Shown here piece by piece: positions 18,248 through 27,669 of a stretch of DNA of 64,000 nucleotides. The number at the start of each line of letters is the position of its first letter. Position 1 is the stretch's first letter. Below the pieces are notes generated by a model. The model ran no database searches. It was not told the origin of the DNA and worked only from the letters and a program-made list of their open reading frames with translations. Source of the stretch: Chryseomicrobium excrementi (GTDB lineage: Bacteria > Bacillota > Bacilli > Bacillales_A > Planococcaceae); assembly GCF_002798305.1 (NCBI RefSeq), contig NZ_PCGR01000004.1, forward strand, positions 1 through 64,000, given 5' to 3'. A program made the position numbers and the translations under genes.

Positions 18248-19329
18248 TGTGCATCGTCCTCGTTTCGTGTTGTTACGCGGTGTTGTTTCTCTTCAAAACG
18301 CTCAAGCCCTAACTGAATTAGTTCTTCCACAACTTGTGAGTACGTCTTACCCGACGCAATCCATAGTTTTGGATACATGCTGATCGGTGTAAAACCAGGC
18401 AATGTGTTGACTTCGTTTATATAGACTTCCCCACTGTCCGTTAAGAAGAAATCTGCACGGACCAATCCGGAACCGTCCAGAATCTTGAATGCCGCTATCG
18501 CAGCCTGCTGGAGATCGTGAAGTTCAGCTTCAGAGATTTCAGCCGGGATCGCATAGTTTGTTGTACCGTCTACATATTTGGCAGAGTAGTCGTAGAAATC
18601 TTTCGTAGGTAAGACTTCTCCAGCAATCGAAACTGTTGGTTCATCGTTTCCAAGTACTGACAACTCGATTTCACGAGCAACGATGCCTTGCTCTACGACG
18701 ATTTTCCGGTCATATGTAAAGGCAAAATCAATCGCTTTTTCAAGTTCTGCGCGGTTCTTCGCTTTTGTGATTCCGACACTTGAGCCTAAGTTTGCCGGCT
18801 TCACGAATAGTGGGTATGTCAATTCCTGCTCGCAAGCATCTAAAAATGCAGCTTTATTGCCTTCGTACTGGCTATGAATACTATAAAGATAAGGTACTTG
18901 CTTGAGTCCTGCTTGATGGAACAGTTGTTTCATGACCACTTTATCCATCCCAGCAGACGATGCAAGTACTCCATTACCTACATAAGGAAGGTTCATCATC
19001 TCAAATAATCCTTGGATCGTCCCGTCTTCTCCATTCGGTCCATGGAGGACTGGGAACACAACATCAAATCGAGACGTCTTATTTGATGCAAGAGTGACGA
19101 ACTGTTCAATAGAGTCTTTTTGGCCAGTCCCTGCAAAGCGTAGTGATTCAGCATCTTCTACTGGTGCCTGAAGTGTCTCTCCACACACCCACTCCCCATC
19201 GAGTGTGATGTAAATAGGTGTCACGACATATTTTGAAAAATCTAGAGCAGCAATCACTGCCTTTGCTGTCATTAAAGATACTTCGTGTTCTGCTGATTTA
19301 CCGCCATAAACGATTCCAATTTTCTTCAT
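18244..19329 (-). CDS. ddl: D-alanine-D-alanine ligase
   Basis: A 361-residue ATP-grasp enzyme. N-terminal GGKSAEHEVSLMTA, central FVKPANLGSSVGI and C-terminal VRADFFLTDSGEVYINEVNTLPGFT are the family signatures. It joins two D-alanines made by Alr (encoded at 9.5-10.6 kb) for MurF. It overlaps both murF and the upstream gene by 4 bases. Confidence 0.97.
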   Translation of the reverse strand: MKKIGIVYGGKSAEHEVSLMTAKAVIAALDFSKYVVTPIYITLDGEWVCGETLQAPVEDAESLRFAGTGQKDSIEQFVTLASNKTSRFDVVFPVLHGPNGEDGTIQGLFEMMNLPYVGNGVLASSAGMDKVVMKQLFHQAGLKQVPYLYSIHSQYEGNKAAFLDACEQELTYPLFVKPANLGSSVGITKAKNRAELEKAIDFAFTYDRKIVVEQGIVAREIELSVLGNDEPTVSIAGEVLPTKDFYDYSAKYVDGTTNYAIPAEISEAELHDLQQAAIAAFKILDGSGLVRADFFLTDSGEVYINEVNTLPGFTPISMYPKLWIASGKTYSQVVEELIQLGLERFEEKQHRVTTRNEDDAQ

Positions 19330-20099
19330 TTTCCATCCTCCGTTTTTGATCGCGCTAAAAATGGCAATAGCCCGATTGTTGGTTGTGATAGGTAGGTCTC
19401 TACTTCGTCCATAATTTCGTCTGGGAAAGAAGGGTCTGCAATTTCTCGTAATTCTAATCGGAAACTGCCGTCATCCATTCGCGCAAGCGATAACAACGCA
19501 CCGTCTTCTAACAGCTCTTCAAACAGTAGGAACTGTTCATGTAGAAGTTCAGGCACTACCTGTTGTGTGCGTCTACGGAAAAACATGGTTCCGCGTGTCT
19601 TTTGAATGGCCATCTGATTGAACAAAAAGACAATCAAACGCGTCATTTCTTTATAGTCTCTAAAATACAGTTTAGCGATGCGCTCGTTCTCATCCGCCAA
19701 ATAGACAAATCGATTTTGTAACGTATGATAAAAAGGACTCCGAAATGTTTCTTTTTTATGGGCAACATATAAAAGTTCAGCCTGTTCTTGCGGAGTCAAC
19801 TGGACGAGACGTTTTTCATCTTCTACGTCTAGTAAACAAAGTCTTGATTTCTGATCTTGTAACGATCTTGTGAAATCTCGAAAATCATCTTGAACAATGT
19901 ATTCAAAATGCGTGTGCATATCAAAGGATGCATCTTCAAAACCATGTTCTAACATTACAAGAACATGCGTGTCCTGGTAATAATTCAACACGGTCGGGAA
20001 CGTCAAACCACTGAACAGGGCAAAGTTCTGTCCATCGTTTCCATGAACAAACAGATGATGAATATATTCATCCACAGCAGGTACTTTTATTTTTCTCAT
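19326..20099 (-). CDS. Uncharacterised protein in the ddl-murF operon
   Basis: A 257-residue soluble protein that I do not recognise. It has no signal peptide or membrane segment and is rich in acidic and aromatic residues. Notable stretches are HHLFVHGNDGQNFALFSGL near the start, YFRDYKEMTRLIVFLFNQM and FFRRRTQQVVPELLHEQFLLFEELLEDG. The ATG at 20097-20099 is chosen for its GGAGGG 7 bases upstream. It overlaps ddl by 4 bases and heads the ddl-murF-esterase transcript, divergent from rodA, so a role linked to wall synthesis is possible but not shown. Confidence 0.8.
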   Translation of the reverse strand: MRKIKVPAVDEYIHHLFVHGNDGQNFALFSGLTFPTVLNYYQDTHVLVMLEHGFEDASFDMHTHFEYIVQDDFRDFTRSLQDQKSRLCLLDVEDEKRLVQLTPQEQAELLYVAHKKETFRSPFYHTLQNRFVYLADENERIAKLYFRDYKEMTRLIVFLFNQMAIQKTRGTMFFRRRTQQVVPELLHEQFLLFEELLEDGALLSLARMDDGSFRLELREIADPSFPDEIMDEVETYLSQPTIGLLPFLARSKTEDGK

Positions 20100-20195
20100 A
20101 AGACGTCCCTCCTCACTAACTAGTTTATCAAAAGCAGGCATAAAAATCTGTTGTGCGTTATAATAAAGGGATGAAATTTAGATGTAGGTGACAAA

Positions 20196-21380
20196 ATGAA
20201 CACAAACAAACAATTTACAGACCGCTTTGATTGGGTATTAGGATTTTTACTCCTATTATTTCTAATTATCAGCATCATGGCCATTTCTTCAGCTCAAACT
20301 ACAGGACAATATGGCATCAACTTTATTCCAAGGCAACTCTTTTGGTATATCGTCGGCATGGTCATCATTGCTATGGTTATGTTTTTAGAGCCCGAACAGT
20401 ACAAAAAAATGGCATGGATCATTTATGGAATCGGGTTGATTCCTTTGATTGTCCTCTGGATTTTACCAGATACGATTTCTTTCGTCGCTTCTCGTAACGG
20501 CGCACAGAGCTGGTTTCATTTACCCGGTATCGGAAGTATTCAACCCGCAGAATTTATGAAAACCTTTTATATTTTAGGTGCTGCACGCATGATTGTGAAG
20601 CATCATGAGAACTATCCGTTCAAGACACTAAAGAGTGACTTTTTACTCTTAGCTAAGATCGGCGGGTTGTTCATTGTTCCTTTTGTCTTAATTATGCAAC
20701 AGTCGGATTTAGGGACTGGCCTTGTCTTCATTGCAATCACAGCAGCCTTGATTCTAGTTGCCGGAATTAGTTGGAAGATCATTTTGCCTATCGTAGGGAC
20801 AGGGGCCGCTCTGGGTGGCGGTCTCATCTGGATGGCTTTGAATATGCAAGACTTCATTGTCAACACACTTGGGTTTAGCCCTTACCAACTAGCTCGTATT
20901 TATTCTTGGTTGGATCCTTATTCGTACGCTTCCAATGAAGGACTTCACTTAATCAGTTCGCTGAATGCTATTGGCTCCGGTGAAATTTTAGGTAAAGGCT
21001 ACGGCGGACGAGAAGTTTATGTGCCAGAGAATCATACAGACTTTATTTTCGCTGTAATTGGAGAAGAATACGGATTCATCGGAGCAAGCTTAGTCATTGT
21101 CTTGTACTTCGTGTTGATTTACCATTTAACCAAAATCACGCTGCAACTAAAAGATCCGTTCAGCACCTATGTAGCTGCCGGTATTATTGCAATGATCACG
21201 TTCCACGTGTTTGAAAACATCGGCATGACGATTCAGTTGCTGCCGATTACAGGTATCCCTCTTCCATTCATTAGCTACGGGGGAAGTTCACTTATGGGGA
21301 ATATGCTCGCACTGGGCTTGATCTTCAGTATGAAGTTTCACCATAAGACCTATATGTTTGGCAGTCAAGATGACGATTAA
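20196..21380 (+). CDS. rodA: RodA/FtsW-family SEDS peptidoglycan polymerase
   Basis: A 394-residue protein with about ten membrane segments. Conserved SEDS features are SIQPAEFMK, QQSDLGTGLVF, the long extracellular loop with NEGLHLISSLNAIGSGEILGKGYG and PENHTDFIFAVIGEEYGF, and the terminal PITGIPLPFISYGGSS. It polymerises glycan strands for side-wall elongation with a class B PBP. Divergence from the ddl-murF cluster favours RodA over FtsW. A TATAAT lies at 20159-20164. Confidence 0.9.
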   Translation: MNTNKQFTDRFDWVLGFLLLLFLIISIMAISSAQTTGQYGINFIPRQLFWYIVGMVIIAMVMFLEPEQYKKMAWIIYGIGLIPLIVLWILPDTISFVASRNGAQSWFHLPGIGSIQPAEFMKTFYILGAARMIVKHHENYPFKTLKSDFLLLAKIGGLFIVPFVLIMQQSDLGTGLVFIAITAALILVAGISWKIILPIVGTGAALGGGLIWMALNMQDFIVNTLGFSPYQLARIYSWLDPYSYASNEGLHLISSLNAIGSGEILGKGYGGREVYVPENHTDFIFAVIGEEYGFIGASLVIVLYFVLIYHLTKITLQLKDPFSTYVAAGIIAMITFHVFENIGMTIQLLPITGIPLPFISYGGSSLMGNMLALGLIFSMKFHHKTYMFGSQDDD

Positions 21381-21388
21381 TTTAGATG

Positions 21389-21418
21389 CGAAAGGCGCCC
21401 AGAAATGGGCGCCTTTTT
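21389..21418 (+). terminator. Terminator of rodA
   Basis: AAAGGCGCCCA / TGGGCGCCTTT, a perfect stem with a GAAA-type loop and a short T tail. Confidence 0.9.
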
Positions 21419-21434
21419 GTGTGGAAAAGAGTGG

Positions 21435-21596
21435 TTATAAGGTGGTGAGCGGTCGTTCTTCTGCAAGAGCGGTTCTTTTTTCAACATCATCTGAAACTTC
21501 TTCTTCATGAGAAGCTCTATCTTCTTCATGGGAGCCTATTTGTTCTACATCGATCTCTTTACTAAAGCCAACTGGACAAATATGCCCGCAATTTCC
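21435..21596 (-). other. Start-less open frame, possible gene remnant
   Basis: On the minus strand, between two stops, 53 codons read NCGHICPVGFSKEIDVEQ and then a very acidic tail ending in ERPLTTL. There is no ATG, GTG or TTG and no ribosome site; a stop codon and the preceding terminator sit directly upstream. It may be the end of a lost gene or chance. I do not recognise it. Confidence 0.25.
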
Positions 21597-21600
21597 TCAC

Positions 21601-21626
21601 AAAAAAACTCCCCCAATTGGAGGAGT
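21601..21626 (-). terminator. Terminator after the 44-codon gene
   Basis: On the minus strand CACTCCTCC / GGGGGAGT around an AATT loop, followed by seven T. It starts just after the small gene's stop codon. Confidence 0.85.
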
Positions 21627-21628
21627 GA

Positions 21629-21763
21629 TTAACTGTGTTGAGGTTTTGGAGCTGGAGGCGCTAACGCTTTCAGCATTTCGAGGCGGGACTTTGTCTTAGT
21701 TACTTTCACACCTAGCTTTGCAAGATTCGTCATTAACTGTTTGACGTCCATTTCTGTTGCCAC
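21629..21763 (-). CDS. Small uncharacterised protein, 44 residues
   Basis: A short gene beginning GTG (21761-21763) with GGTGAGG about 4 bases upstream and ending just before a strong terminator. The product starts MATEMDVKQLMTNLAKLGV and continues with a basic middle and an APPAPKPQHS tail. It has an amphipathic helix, no Cys, no signal peptide and no membrane segment. The ribosome site, terminator and isolated position support a real gene; the function is unknown. Confidence 0.65.
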   Translation of the reverse strand: MATEMDVKQLMTNLAKLGVKVTKTKSRLEMLKALAPPAPKPQHS

Positions 21764-21918
21764 TATACCTCACCCTTTCTTACGATTTGTATCGCACCCG
21801 TCCTAATTCTTGATTCCTTCTTATTGTACCACTATATTGGATTTTTAAATCTTTCAATTTTGTTACAATTGTAGAAAAGATGTAAACGCTTTTTGGAAGT
21901 TGAGATGTTTCGCTTTAC

Positions 21919-21943
21919 TTACCCTGCATGGGTATCTTATAAT
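21919..21943 (+). promoter_or_regulatory. csoR promoter with CsoR operator
   Basis: The palindrome TACCC-TGCAT-GGGTA (21920-21934) matches the CsoR site type found before B. subtilis copZA. It lies between a weak -35 (TTTACT, about 21914-21919) and a perfect TATAAT (21938-21943). Bound CsoR would block RNA polymerase until Cu(I) releases it. Confidence 0.82.
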
Positions 21944-21971
21944 GACACTAATCCAGACACGAGGTGATTCT

Positions 21972-22280
21972 ATGGAAAATCTTCAGCCGCTTCCAACTAT
22001 GAGAAAAACGCATCATTCTCCTGAGACGAAACGAAACTTAACGGTTCGACTGAATCGGATCGAGGGACAGATTCGTGGTATCAAAGGTATGATTGAGCGA
22101 GATGCTTATTGTGATGACATCATCACTCAAATTTCTGCTACACAAGCTGCCTTAAATAGTGTTGCTAACATTTTATTAGAAGGCCATTTAAAAAGCTGTG
22201 TTCGGAATAAAATGTTAGCTGGCGATGAAGACATCCTGGATGAATTGCTCGTAACTGTTCAGAAACTCACCAAAAAATAA
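21972..22280 (+). CDS. csoR: Copper-sensing repressor CsoR
   Basis: A 102-residue DUF156 family all-helical repressor. The Cu(I) ligands C47, H72 and C76 are in place (DAYCDD and GHLKSC), which marks CsoR rather than RcnR/FrmR relatives. The start ATG follows GAGGTGATTCT; the frame is open 24 codons further, but that stretch carries the promoter and operator. The start of the csoR-copZ-copA module. Confidence 0.94.
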   Translation: MENLQPLPTMRKTHHSPETKRNLTVRLNRIEGQIRGIKGMIERDAYCDDIITQISATQAALNSVANILLEGHLKSCVRNKMLAGDEDILDELLVTVQKLTKK

Positions 22281-22293
22281 GGAGGAATTCCAA

Positions 22294-22509
22294 ATGATTC
22301 AACCTATTAAATTACATGTTGAAGGTATGACGTGCGGTCACTGTGTAAAAGCAGTTCATGACCGTGTTAAAGCTTTTGATGCAGTGGATGAAGTAGATGT
22401 CCACTTAGAAACTGGCGAAGTGGATATTGAGTTCGATCCAGAAGCAGTTGAAATCCGTGAAATCATCGCGGCTATCGAAGATGAAGGCTATAAAGTAAAA
22501 ACATTTTAA
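22294..22509 (+). CDS. copZ: Copper chaperone CopZ
   Basis: A 71-residue HMA-fold protein with the Cu(I)-binding MTCGHC motif near the N-terminus. It carries Cu(I) to the CopA ATPase and to CsoR. It lies 13 bases after csoR behind AAGGAGG. Confidence 0.94.
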   Translation: MIQPIKLHVEGMTCGHCVKAVHDRVKAFDAVDEVDVHLETGEVDIEFDPEAVEIREIIAAIEDEGYKVKTF

Positions 22510-22516
22510 TAGTGAA

Positions 22517-22544
22517 AATAGCTGCCACTGTGCAGTTATTTTTT
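22517..22544 (+). terminator. Stem-loop terminator between copZ and copA
   Basis: AATAGCTGC / GCAGTTATT (one G-U pair) with a TTTT tail, straight after the copZ stop. It probably lowers copA relative to copZ. A CsoR-like half site (ATACCCCC, around 22555-22562) follows before copA, so copA may also have its own regulated start. Confidence 0.7.
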
Positions 22545-22586
22545 CGAAAGTAATATACCCCCATAACGTATAAAGGAGGAGTCCCT

Positions 22587-24965
22587 ATGAAAACTACTGA
22601 GATTCCCATTACCGGAATGACATGCAGCGCCTGTTCAAATCGGGTAGAACGAGGTTTATCTAAATTAGATGGTGTCAATCAAGCCACAGTAAACTTTGCT
22701 AACGAAAAAGCGCATGTCACTTATGATGAATCCGTTCTAAGTGAACGGGACATGGCTGAGACCATTGAGAAACTCGGGTATGGCGTTGCTTATGAGACTG
22801 CGGATTTAGACATTCAAGGTATGACATGTGCCGCTTGTTCAAGTCGTATTGAACGTGGACTCAACAAATTAGATGGTGTCTCTACAGCTTCAGTCAATCT
22901 TGCGTTAGAAACAGCTCGCGTCAGTTACAATCCTGCAGAGCTTTCACCAAGTGACTTGGTCAAAAAAGTAGAAGCTCTCGGGTACGGCGCAACTCTCCCT
23001 GAGGAACACGAGCATGTAGATCACCGAGCTGAAGCCTATAAACATAAAAAACGATTGTTTTGGCTATCTGCTCTTCTATCGTTACCGCTTTTATGGACCA
23101 TGGTCGGGCATTTCTCATTCACTCAGTGGATGTACGTGCCGGAGTTCTTAATGAATCCTTTTGTTCAGTGGGCTCTTGCAACTCCTGTCCAGTTTTATGT
23201 GGGTGCTATGTTCTATAAAGGAGCCTATCATGCCCTTCGCAACGGAAGTGCCAATATGGATGTTCTAGTCGCACTGGGCACATCAGCAGCCTACTTCTAC
23301 AGCGTGTATCTGACGTTAAGCGGCGCGGCACATCATCAAGGTCTGTACTTTGAGACAAGCGCTGTGCTCATCACGTTGATTTTACTCGGCAAAGTCTTTG
23401 AAGCTCGCGCAAAAGGCCAGTCTTCTGAAGCAATCAAAAAACTAATGCAGCTGCAACCAACTACAGCTACTGTTGAACGAGACGGACAGCTTCAAGAAAT
23501 TGCAATTCATGATGTTCGCCAAGGCGACATTGTAGTGATCAAACCTGGGAACCAAGTACCGGTCGACGGAAAAGTCGTTTCAGGTACGTCATCAGTCAAC
23601 GAGTCTATGTTGACCGGTGAGAGCTTGCCTGTAGAAAAAGCTACTGGTGACTTCGTCTACGCTGCAACGCTGAATGAACATGGCTCCCTTCGGATGGAAG
23701 CAACGGGAATCGGAAAACAAACGATGTTATCCTCTATCATACGTGTAGTTGAACAGGCTCAAGGCTCGAAAGCTCCAATCCAGCGCTTAGCAGACAAAAT
23801 CTCTGGAATTTTCGTTCCTATCGTTGTAGGAATTGCGGTCATCACTTTTGTGGTGTGGTACTTTATCGTCTCTAATGGCAATTTGGAACAGAGTTTAGTA
23901 AGCACTATCGCAGTGCTTGTTATCGCTTGTCCATGTGCCCTAGGTCTTGCAACACCTACTTCCATCATGGCAGGATCCGGTAGAGCTGCTGAGCTTGGTA
24001 TTCTGTTCAAAACTGCAGAAGCCATGGAGCAAACAAAAAATATCGATACGATCATACTTGATAAAACGGGTACGATCACAAAAGGTGTGCCGGAATTAGT
24101 TCATATCGACACGGCACCGGGGTATAACGAGCAAGACGTACTTGCATTAGCTGCGGCGGCAGAACAAGGCAGTGAGCACCCCATTGCACGAGCTATCACC
24201 ACGGCCTATACAGGGGAACTTGCAACAGCCTCTTCATTCAAAGCACTTCCAGGTAAAGGGATTGAAGCGACAGTCGAGCAATCTACTATTTTTATCGGGA
24301 CACAACAGTTGCTCTCTGAAAAGGATATCCAAGGCTCGCCTTCTTCAAACGTTGCTACTTGGGAATCTGAAGGAAAAAGCGTACTTTATATGGCGGTAGA
24401 TGGTCAGTACGCTGCTACGTTTGCAGTAGCTGACACAGTAAAAGAGTCATCCAAGCAAGCAATCGAACGCTTACATGCTATGGGTCTTCAAGTAGTCATG
24501 CTAACGGGTGATCAGCCTGAGACGGCAAAAGCGATTGCACATCAAGTCGGAATCAAAGAAGTCGTTGCTGGGGTCCTTCCAACTGGAAAAGCAGATGTCG
24601 TCACAGAGTATCAACAAAAAGGGCATAAAGTGGCTATGGTCGGAGATGGCATCAATGACGCACCCGCACTAGCTGCTGCAGATATTGGAATGGCTATGGG
24701 AACCGGATCTTCAGTTGCCATGGAAACAGCAGATGTGACGTTGATGCAAGGGGATTTAATGACGCTTCCGGATACGCTTGAGATGAGTCGCCTGACCGTG
24801 CGTAACATCAAACAAAATCTATTTTGGGCATTTGCGTATAACTCGATTGGAATTCCAATTGCCGCTGCCGGATTCTTGGCACCATGGCTTGCAGGAGCTG
24901 CGATGGCATTCAGTTCCGTGTCCGTCGTGTTAAATGCACTTCGCCTTCAACGTGTAAAACCTTGA
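22587..24965 (+). CDS. copA: Copper-exporting P1B-type ATPase CopA
   Basis: A 792-residue membrane ATPase. Two N-terminal HMA domains carry MTCSAC and MTCAAC, then come eight membrane segments with the CPC motif (ACPCALG, about residue 447), the phosphorylation site DKTGT at about 491, the SEHPIA nucleotide-binding motif and [12 protein letters not shown]. It exports Cu(I) received from CopZ. It begins 77 bases after copZ with AAGGAGG. Confidence 0.96.
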   Translation: MKTTEIPITGMTCSACSNRVERGLSKLDGVNQATVNFANEKAHVTYDESVLSERDMAETIEKLGYGVAYETADLDIQGMTCAACSSRIERGLNKLDGVSTASVNLALETARVSYNPAELSPSDLVKKVEALGYGATLPEEHEHVDHRAEAYKHKKRLFWLSALLSLPLLWTMVGHFSFTQWMYVPEFLMNPFVQWALATPVQFYVGAMFYKGAYHALRNGSANMDVLVALGTSAAYFYSVYLTLSGAAHHQGLYFETSAVLITLILLGKVFEARAKGQSSEAIKKLMQLQPTTATVERDGQLQEIAIHDVRQGDIVVIKPGNQVPVDGKVVSGTSSVNESMLTGESLPVEKATGDFVYAATLNEHGSLRMEATGIGKQTMLSSIIRVVEQAQGSKAPIQRLADKISGIFVPIVVGIAVITFVVWYFIVSNGNLEQSLVSTIAVLVIACPCALGLATPTSIMAGSGRAAELGILFKTAEAMEQTKNIDTIILDKTGTITKGVPELVHIDTAPGYNEQDVLALAAAAEQGSEHPIARAITTAYTGELATASSFKALPGKGIEATVEQSTIFIGTQQLLSEKDIQGSPSSNVATWESEGKSVLYMAVDGQYAATFAVADTVKESSKQAIERLHAMGLQVVMLTGDQPETAKAIAHQVGIKEVVAGVLPTGKADVVTEYQQKGHKVAMVGDGINDAPALAAADIGMAMGTGSSVAMETADVTLMQGDLMTLPDTLEMSRLTVRNIKQNLFWAFAYNSIGIPIAAAGFLAPWLAGAAMAFSSVSVVLNALRLQRVKP

Positions 24966-24992
24966 CCATCTCGTAACTGAGATGGTTTTTTT
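24965..24992 (+). terminator. Terminator of copA
   Basis: ACCATCTC / GAGATGGT stem with a six-base loop and a T7 tail right after the copA stop. Confidence 0.9.
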
Positions 24993-25046
24993 CTGCAAAG
25001 AAAGGGTGTAGAATAAGAAGCAGATTAAAGAAAGCAGGTCTTGTTT

Positions 25047-26225
25047 ATGAAACAATCAATTGCCCTTTTGATGTCTGTACAGTTTTTTGTCTATTTGGGC
25101 TTCGGAATCATTATTCCAGTGCTTCCTGAGGTCATTCTTCAGCAGAACTATTCGGAAGTGCATGTAGGGGGTCTGCTATCCATCTATGCGCTCGCTTCTT
25201 TCTTTACGGCTCCGTTATGGGGGAAGTATTCCGATCAGACCGGAAGAAAGAGACTGATCTTAGTTGGACTCTTTGGGTTTAGCTTAAGCTTTTGGATCTT
25301 TGCTTTTTCATTTGATTCACTGATACTGCTCTATCTCTCTCGCCTAGTCGGAGGACTTTTCTCGGGAGCTCTTTATAGTGCAGTTACCGGGTATGCATCT
25401 GACATCTCTACTGAAGAGACGCGCAACAAGTATTTAGGATTACTAGGCATGTCGATTGGTTTAGGATTCATCTTTGGTCCAGCCATCGGAGGGATTCTTG
25501 GAGACATCTCTCTGCAATTGCCATTCACCGTCTCTGCTACTCTCACGTTAGTACTCATGGTCTATGCTCAGATTATTTTAAAAGAACCTGAGCGTGTAGG
25601 TGAAGCCAACAAACGACAACTGCTTCCTAAAGGTGCCAGTTCCTTGTGGAGTTACCGAATCAAGTATTTGTTCGTCTTTTCATTTGTAGTAACATTCTTG
25701 CTTGCAGGTCTGGAAGCAACATTCCAGTTGTTTCACATTGAACGGATCGAGATTACGCCTCTGCAACTTGGCTACCTGTTCTTATTCAGCGGCTTAGTAG
25801 ATGCAGTCGTTCAAGGCGGCATTGTTCGTCGAATTAAGAACGGGACGGAGACCACTTGGATCATTTGGTCCCAAGTGATTGCAGCTATAGGACTTGCACT
25901 CACTTTCTTCACAACGAGTCTCGTCATGGCAGGCATCACACTCTGTATCTTTACTGCAGGAAATGCGCTTGCTAGAACCACTTTGGTGGCATTAACCACT
26001 AAAGAATCTGGAGGGAACTACGGAACCGCTGCTGGTGTTAGTTACTCTATGGATAATTTAGGACGCATTATTGGTCCATTAACATTTGCTTGGTTGTTCA
26101 CGCAGCTTCCGGATACATTATATGTGATATCAGCCGTGCTTTCCCTTGCGAGCATTGCATTGATTGTCTTGTTCCAAAAAAACAGCAAGTCATTACGCAC
26201 AGCTCCTGTCATTGAAAACAGCTAG
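25047..26225 (+). CDS. MFS drug-efflux-type transporter
   Basis: A 392-residue protein with 12 predicted membrane segments of the DHA1 type (Bmr/NorA/TetA-like). The motif A loop is GKYSDQTGRKRLILVG and the motif C-like segment is GLGFIFGPAIGGILGD. The ATG at 25047 follows AGCAGG; a TTG two codons earlier is less likely. The substrate cannot be read from the sequence. A single-gene unit with its own terminator. Confidence 0.85.
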   Translation: MKQSIALLMSVQFFVYLGFGIIIPVLPEVILQQNYSEVHVGGLLSIYALASFFTAPLWGKYSDQTGRKRLILVGLFGFSLSFWIFAFSFDSLILLYLSRLVGGLFSGALYSAVTGYASDISTEETRNKYLGLLGMSIGLGFIFGPAIGGILGDISLQLPFTVSATLTLVLMVYAQIILKEPERVGEANKRQLLPKGASSLWSYRIKYLFVFSFVVTFLLAGLEATFQLFHIERIEITPLQLGYLFLFSGLVDAVVQGGIVRRIKNGTETTWIIWSQVIAAIGLALTFFTTSLVMAGITLCIFTAGNALARTTLVALTTKESGGNYGTAAGVSYSMDNLGRIIGPLTFAWLFTQLPDTLYVISAVLSLASIALIVLFQKNSKSLRTAPVIENS

Positions 26226-26251
26226 CCCCAATCGGGACTAGCTGTTTTTTT
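26218..26251. terminator. Bidirectional terminator between two MFS genes
   Basis: ACAGCTAG...CTAGCTGT stem with inner pairing and T runs at both ends, between converging transporter genes. Confidence 0.85.
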
Positions 26252-27557
26252 ATGAAGGTTGCACTTCTTTAGGTACTACTTTGTTCTTTTTCTCCAACAA
26301 CTCTGGATGTGCTCGGTGTAAAATCGCCGGTCTTGCTAAGTAGAGCACTGCCCCAACCAGAGCAACAGCTGAAATCAAGAAAATCGGTTCTGGTGGGAAT
26401 ACATCGAATAAGAAACCGAACAAAATCATGCCGAACGGAATCAAGGCAATTGCAAATGTTTCAAGAAGAGCAAAGACACGTCCTTTATAGTCATCATCAA
26501 TCGTCTTTTGGAAATACACTTGCATCGGTGTATTTGTGAAGATGACCATGACACCTTGTATAAACATGATCGCAATGTAAAACACGAGCATTTGCATGTA
26601 ACTTACCGGAATGAGTAAAGGTACTGTAATGGCTGCAAGCATAATACCTAAAACCAGAATTCCTCGTTTTGAAATTAAGAGCGGGAACTTAAAATCTTTT
26701 CTCGCTGACAGGTAAATAGATGTCACAAGCATTCCAATTGCAAAGGCTGCTTCTGTGAAACCGAAGTGCTGTGCCGACATTTTCAATTGATCTATCAATA
26801 CATAGGAGTAGCCGACTTGAAACGCTCCAAAAATGAAGTTTACTGCTAATGCAATGATCATGAGAGACATCAGAATCGGTTGTTTTCTCACGTAAGCAAG
26901 GCCCGCTTTCATATTATCGAGCATCTTTTCTTTTTCTTTGTCTTGTTCAATCGATTCTTTGCGTTTAGAATACAGGGTGAAGTTCATTGTAGACTCTAGA
27001 ACAACTGCAAGCGCAGAGGCGCAAGCAAATACAATCAAGAACACTTCTAAAGAAACGGTTCCGTATAAAATCCCTCCCACCGCTGGACTCGCAATAGCTG
27101 CAAACGAGATGGACATTTGGTTTAGGGACATCGCTTTTTGGATACGGGGTTCATCAATCAAGCTAGAGATGGAAGAACTGAACGCAACTCCTGAGAAAGT
27201 AGAAGCCATAGCCAGTATCGCTGTTACTAAATAGATGGCTGGCAATGATAGGCCAAATGCCATCATATAAACAGTTAAACCTACAATCGTCAGTACTATA
27301 GTAAGCTGAGCTAAAATAACAATCAGTTTTCGATTGTACTTATCGACTACATAGCCTGCAAAAGGTCCCAAGATGGCACGAGGCAAAATACTAAAAATCA
27401 AGTTCATTGCAAAGCTTGAAGCGGAGCCTGTCAGTTGCAAAATGTAAAAACTAATGGCAAAAGTGTAAACTGAAGCACCAAACGTACTGATCATCTTGCT
27501 TACTGTGAATGTCCACAGATGCTGGGTGGCTTTTCGAACTTTTAACGCCTCATTCAT
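26250..27557 (-). CDS. MFS exporter next to the XRE-TPR regulator
   Basis: A 435-residue, 12-segment MFS protein of the macrolide-efflux/EntS-like branch (TFGASVYTFAISFYILQLTGS at the first helix, GPFAGYVVDKYNRK as the motif A loop). The start is the ATG at 27555-27557, 7 bases after AGGAGG; the longer frame runs back through the operator region and is discarded. It is transcribed divergently from the regulator gene at 27670, and both share a spacer with two identical-arm palindromes, so joint control is likely. The substrate is unknown. Confidence 0.85.
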   Translation of the reverse strand: MNEALKVRKATQHLWTFTVSKMISTFGASVYTFAISFYILQLTGSASSFAMNLIFSILPRAILGPFAGYVVDKYNRKLIVILAQLTIVLTIVGLTVYMMAFGLSLPAIYLVTAILAMASTFSGVAFSSSISSLIDEPRIQKAMSLNQMSISFAAIASPAVGGILYGTVSLEVFLIVFACASALAVVLESTMNFTLYSKRKESIEQDKEKEKMLDNMKAGLAYVRKQPILMSLMIIALAVNFIFGAFQVGYSYVLIDQLKMSAQHFGFTEAAFAIGMLVTSIYLSARKDFKFPLLISKRGILVLGIMLAAITVPLLIPVSYMQMLVFYIAIMFIQGVMVIFTNTPMQVYFQKTIDDDYKGRVFALLETFAIALIPFGMILFGFLFDVFPPEPIFLISAVALVGAVLYLARPAILHRAHPELLEKKNKVVPKEVQPS

Positions 27558-27575
27558 GAGGGTACCTCCTCGATT

Positions 27576-27592
27576 GTTTAATTTTATTAAAC
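27576..27592. promoter_or_regulatory. Palindromic operator 1 (MFS side)
   Basis: GTTTAAT-TTT-ATTAAAC, perfect 7-base arms, 18 bases upstream of the MFS start codon. The same arms recur at 27631-27647. Confidence 0.7.
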
Positions 27593-27630
27593 AAAATATA
27601 TCACGTGTTCTTCTTGATTGCAAGCATAAA

Positions 27631-27647
27631 GTTTAATATAATTAAAC
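27631..27647. promoter_or_regulatory. Palindromic operator 2 (regulator side)
   Basis: GTTTAAT-ATA-ATTAAAC, with arms identical to those of operator 1 and its centre 55 bases away, just upstream of the regulator gene. Confidence 0.7.
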
Positions 27648-27669
27648 TAATTAGAAATGAGGGATGATG

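Noticed and set aside
21882-21896. cre-like sequence TGTAAACGCTTTTT upstream of csoR
   Set aside because: The second half lacks the conserved C, and the copper module has no reason for catabolite control; likely chance.
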